Shown in pieces: positions 61,750-64,000 of a DNA stretch of 64,000 nucleotides; position 1 is the stretch's first letter, and every line of letters begins with the position of its first letter. The notes beneath the pieces are model-generated. The model had not been told where the DNA came from. It made no database searches and saw only the letters and a list, made by a program, of their open reading frames with translations. The position numbers were made by a program, and so were the translations under genes. Source of the stretch: Chitinophagaceae bacterium (lineage in GTDB: Bacteria > Bacteroidota > Bacteroidia > Chitinophagales > Chitinophagaceae); the NCBI GenBank assembly GCA_025934485.1, contig JAICXX010000009.1, positions 1 to 64,000 on the forward strand, read 5' to 3'.

Positions 61750-62355
61750 ATGAAAAAATTATCCAATTATTGTCTCGCCGGTGCATTTGCCCTGTTCCTT
61801 TTCAGCTGTGGGAACGGTGGTTCTTCTGATAGCACACAGGCTGCGAAAGATTCCAACGCCGTCAAGATGGACAGCGCAAAGGCCGATTCAAGTAAAGCGA
61901 CCATCCCGAGTACGGTTTCAAAGGCCGATCAGGACTTTGCGGTCAATGCCGCCAATGCGGGCATGACGGAGATCCAGGCTGGTCAGATTGCCGAAGCCCA
62001 AGGCAGCGCCAAAGATGTAAAGGCATACGGCGCCATGATGGTAAAAGATCATACCGAGGTGGCCAACAAATTGAAGGCCATTGCCGGGCAAAAGAATATC
62101 ACGCTTCCCACTTCGATCTCCTCCGATATGCAAAAGAATGTCGATGACCTCAAGGCCAAATCCGGAAAGGATTTCGACAAGGCCTATCTCGATATGATGA
62201 TCTCCGATCATAAAAAGGTGATCAGCGCTTTCGAGGATGAGGCCAAGAATGGTTCCGATGCGGATATCCGGGCATTTGCGGATAGCACCCTGCATGGCCT
62301 TCATCATCACCTCGATGTAGCAGAGAAGGATAAGAAGATGGAAAAGAATATGTAA
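61750..62355 (+). CDS. DUF4142 lipoprotein
   Basis: 201 aa. Signal peptide and lipobox FALFLFSC, then a Ser/Asp/Lys-rich linker, then DUF4142 (about 60-195): DQDFAVNAANAGMTEIQAGQ, AEAQGSAKDVKAYGAMMVKDH and the closing ADSTLHGLHHHLDVAEKDKK with its His cluster. DUF4142 proteins are ferritin-like helical bundles common in soil Bacteroidota and induced by stress in several genomes; function is unproven. ATG 61750 (MKKLSNYCL) is the only start consistent with the signal peptide. A terminator follows. Confidence 0.88.
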   Translation: MKKLSNYCLAGAFALFLFSCGNGGSSDSTQAAKDSNAVKMDSAKADSSKATIPSTVSKADQDFAVNAANAGMTEIQAGQIAEAQGSAKDVKAYGAMMVKDHTEVANKLKAIAGQKNITLPTSISSDMQKNVDDLKAKSGKDFDKAYLDMMISDHKKVISAFEDEAKNGSDADIRAFADSTLHGLHHHLDVAEKDKKMEKNM

Positions 62356-62383
62356 ATAGATACGACTATTATACCAACAAGCG

Positions 62384-62410
62384 CGGGCGGGAGCAATTCC
62401 GCCCGTTTCC
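62384..62410 (+). terminator. Hairpin terminator after the DUF4142 gene
   Basis: CGGGCGG (62384-62390) and CCGCCCG (62399-62405) form a 7-bp stem followed by TTTCC. It is 28 nt after the DUF4142 stop. Confidence 0.55.
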
Positions 62411-62463
62411 TATTTGCGGGGCGGGGGAACCGCACCGTTTGCCGTTTCGCGCGGCGGCGGCTG

Positions 62464-64000
62464 TTACTCCGTTTTTAAACTCTTCGCGGGATTGGCCTGC
62501 GCCGCCCGCATCGCGCGCAACCCTACCGTGAGCATGGCGATCAACACCGTTAACGCTCCCGCACCGAGGAAGATCCAGACGCTCACAGGCGTACGATAGG
62601 CGAACCCTTCGAGCCAGCGGTGCATCGCATACCAGGCGAGCGGCGTGGCGATCAGGATCGATAGGACCACGGGTTTGATGAGGTCTTTGGAGATCAGCAA
62701 CACGATACCGGAGACATTAGCTCCAAGGACCTTGCGGATGCCGATCTCTTTGGTGCGTTGCCCTACGCTAAAGGTCACCAGCCCCAGCAGACCGAGACAC
62801 GCGATAAAGATGGCCAGGACGGTGAAGGTCAGCAGCAGGCTGCCCTGCTTGCGTTCGGCGTCATACTGCCGGGAGAAATTCTCGTCGAGAAAATTATATT
62901 GAAAGGTGCCGCTGGGATCGAATCGGTGGTATACGTCGGCAATATGTTTCAGCGCCTCTGGGACACGCGTGGGATTGACACGCACGGCGACATTGTCTTC
63001 TTCCATTAGATTGGGTGGCATCTCGAGCACTATCGGCTGGATCTTGTATTGCAGCGAATAGATATTGAAATCGCGCACGACACCCACGATCCTCGCGAAA
63101 CCCAGTGAATCGCCGGGGCCTATCCTCAGCCGCAGCCGTTTGCCTACGGCGTCCGTCCAACCCATTTCTTTTTCAAAGGTTTCGTTGACAAGCACACTGC
63201 CCATGACGTCGGTAGGCTGAACCGCGGAAAAATTCCGCCCCTCCTTTAAGTTGATCTGCATGGTAGGCAGGTAATCGGCATCGACATAATAACTTTGCGC
63301 GAGCTTGCTCTGATGCGAGAAGGCGCCGCCCTGTTCGAAAAACACGGGGGTCGTGCCGATATAATTTTTCCCAATGGGATTACTGGCGGCAGCTGCCGCC
63401 TCCACGCTGGGGTCTTCTTTTAGTTGCGTCTTGAGCTCTTCGATGTGCTGGCGTACGGCCCGGTTGCCGAGATGGAAGTTCAGCACCTGGTCTTTGTTGA
63501 AACCGAGATCCTTGTTCTCCATATAGTGCAGCTGGAGATAGATGATGGCGCTGCCGGCGATCAGGAAGATGGTAATGACAAACTGGAAGGTCACCAGCCC
63601 TTTACGGAAAAGGATTGTATTCTGCTGGCTCCCCTGCAATCCCTTTAACGAGGGGATCGTTTTGAATCCTGACAGGAAGAGGGCAGGGTAGAGGCCGCCC
63701 GCCAGGCCGATCAGGGTCGCGAATAAGGTCAGCGCTGTCAGCGTTCGCCCCCAGCCATAACGGTCGATAGTAAGCGTTTTTTCCGACAAGGCATTGAATG
63801 CGGGCAGGAAAACGATGGTCAGCACGATTGCTATGGCCGCTGCTAACAGCGCGAACACCACGGATTCGGTGAGGAATAGCGCCATCAGCTGCTTGCGGCC
63901 CGACCCGATGACCTTGCGGACGCCGATCTCTTTTAACCTGACGCTCGACCTGGCGGTAGCCAGATTGATGTAATTGATGACGGCGATGCCCAGCACCAGC
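62464..64000 (-). CDS. ABC transporter permease (FtsX/MacB type), 5' end outside window
   Basis: At least 511 codons are visible; the frame is open to the window edge, so the N-terminus is missing. Two FtsX-type regions are present: SSVRLKEIGVRKVIGSGRKQLMALF early and SVGQRTKEIGIRKVLGANVSGIV late, each at the start of a membrane bundle, with a large periplasmic domain between (LNFHLGNRAVRQHIEELKTQ, NVAVRVNPTRVPEALKHIADV). This duplicated layout (about 800 aa in full) is typical of Bacteroidota MacB-like permeases for lipoproteins, peptides or drugs. The ATPase is not in this window. Confidence 0.9.
   Translation of the reverse strand, partial: LVLGIAVINYINLATARSSVRLKEIGVRKVIGSGRKQLMALFLTESVVFALLAAAIAIVLTIVFLPAFNALSEKTLTIDRYGWGRTLTALTLFATLIGLAGGLYPALFLSGFKTIPSLKGLQGSQQNTILFRKGLVTFQFVITIFLIAGSAIIYLQLHYMENKDLGFNKDQVLNFHLGNRAVRQHIEELKTQLKEDPSVEAAAAASNPIGKNYIGTTPVFFEQGGAFSHQSKLAQSYYVDADYLPTMQINLKEGRNFSAVQPTDVMGSVLVNETFEKEMGWTDAVGKRLRLRIGPGDSLGFARIVGVVRDFNIYSLQYKIQPIVLEMPPNLMEEDNVAVRVNPTRVPEALKHIADVYHRFDPSGTFQYNFLDENFSRQYDAERKQGSLLLTFTVLAIFIACLGLLGLVTFSVGQRTKEIGIRKVLGANVSGIVLLISKDLIKPVVLSILIATPLAWYAMHRWLEGFAYRTPVSVWIFLGAGALTVLIAMLTVGLRAMRAAQANPAKSLKTE

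Overview
The window looks like chromosomal DNA of a soil-type Bacteroidota, most likely a Chitinophagaceae relative. Evidence: a SusC/SusD pair, a lipidated TamA-like protein coupled to TamB, a DUF5117-type metalloprotease, perfect TAnnTTTG -7 boxes, weak Shine-Dalgarno signals and high-GC, densely packed genes. The genus cannot be fixed from sequence alone. I recognised no rRNA, tRNA, CRISPR array, transposase or prophage gene.

Layout. 1-4.4 kb: 3' end of a zinc metalloprotease, a small membrane protein, then a coupled SRPBCC / CHAD / CDF-transporter set. 4.4-9.5 kb: a LigD-like NHEJ protein with no ligase domain, a small acidic protein, a PAS-GAF histidine kinase, an outer-membrane DUF481-like protein and a SET protein. 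9.6-16.3 kb: transketolase, a MidA-type methyltransferase, GH15 coupled to an NRAMP-like transporter, and DUF3175. 16.3-18.2 kb: a ferritin-like DUF892 protein and a KGG/con-10 stress protein, both with long disordered charged tails. 18.3-26.0 kb: a storage-glucan/trehalose block (GlgX, TreZ, two head-to-head GH13 glucosidases). 26-28.5 kb: DinB, XdhC, DUF72. 28.7-43.9 kb: a pectin utilisation locus (SusC, SusD, rhamnogalacturonan acetylesterase, PL10-CE8 fusion, GH28, Gfo/Idh oxidoreductase, CE8-GH105 fusion, UxaC). 44-50.7 kb: small lipoprotein, acidic protein, MscS channel, topoisomerase IB, AI-2E transporter, a 48-aa lmo0937-type peptide, YihY and Ku. 50.8-59.6 kb: RpoN (sigma-54), TamB, TamL. 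59.7-64 kb: DUF2383, small unknowns, a PNPOx-like protein, a DUF4142 lipoprotein and a truncated FtsX-type permease.

How it fits together. The pectin locus is self-consistent: import by SusCD, deacetylation, demethylation, cleavage by PL10/GH28/GH105, then uronate isomerisation by UxaC. Its two transcription units share an almost identical 20-bp element in their leaders (28616-28635 and 39416-39435). Outside it, the genes lean towards storage polysaccharide, DNA repair and general stress.

The most interesting regulatory signal is a set of seven -24/-12 sites of sigma-54 type. Each has an invariant TTGC at the correct spacing and lies 13-28 nt before a start codon, upstream of the LigD-like, GH15/NRAMP, GH13, DinB, SRPBCC and two small envelope genes. 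RpoN is encoded in the same window. I propose a sigma-54 stress/storage regulon; this is inference and is testable.
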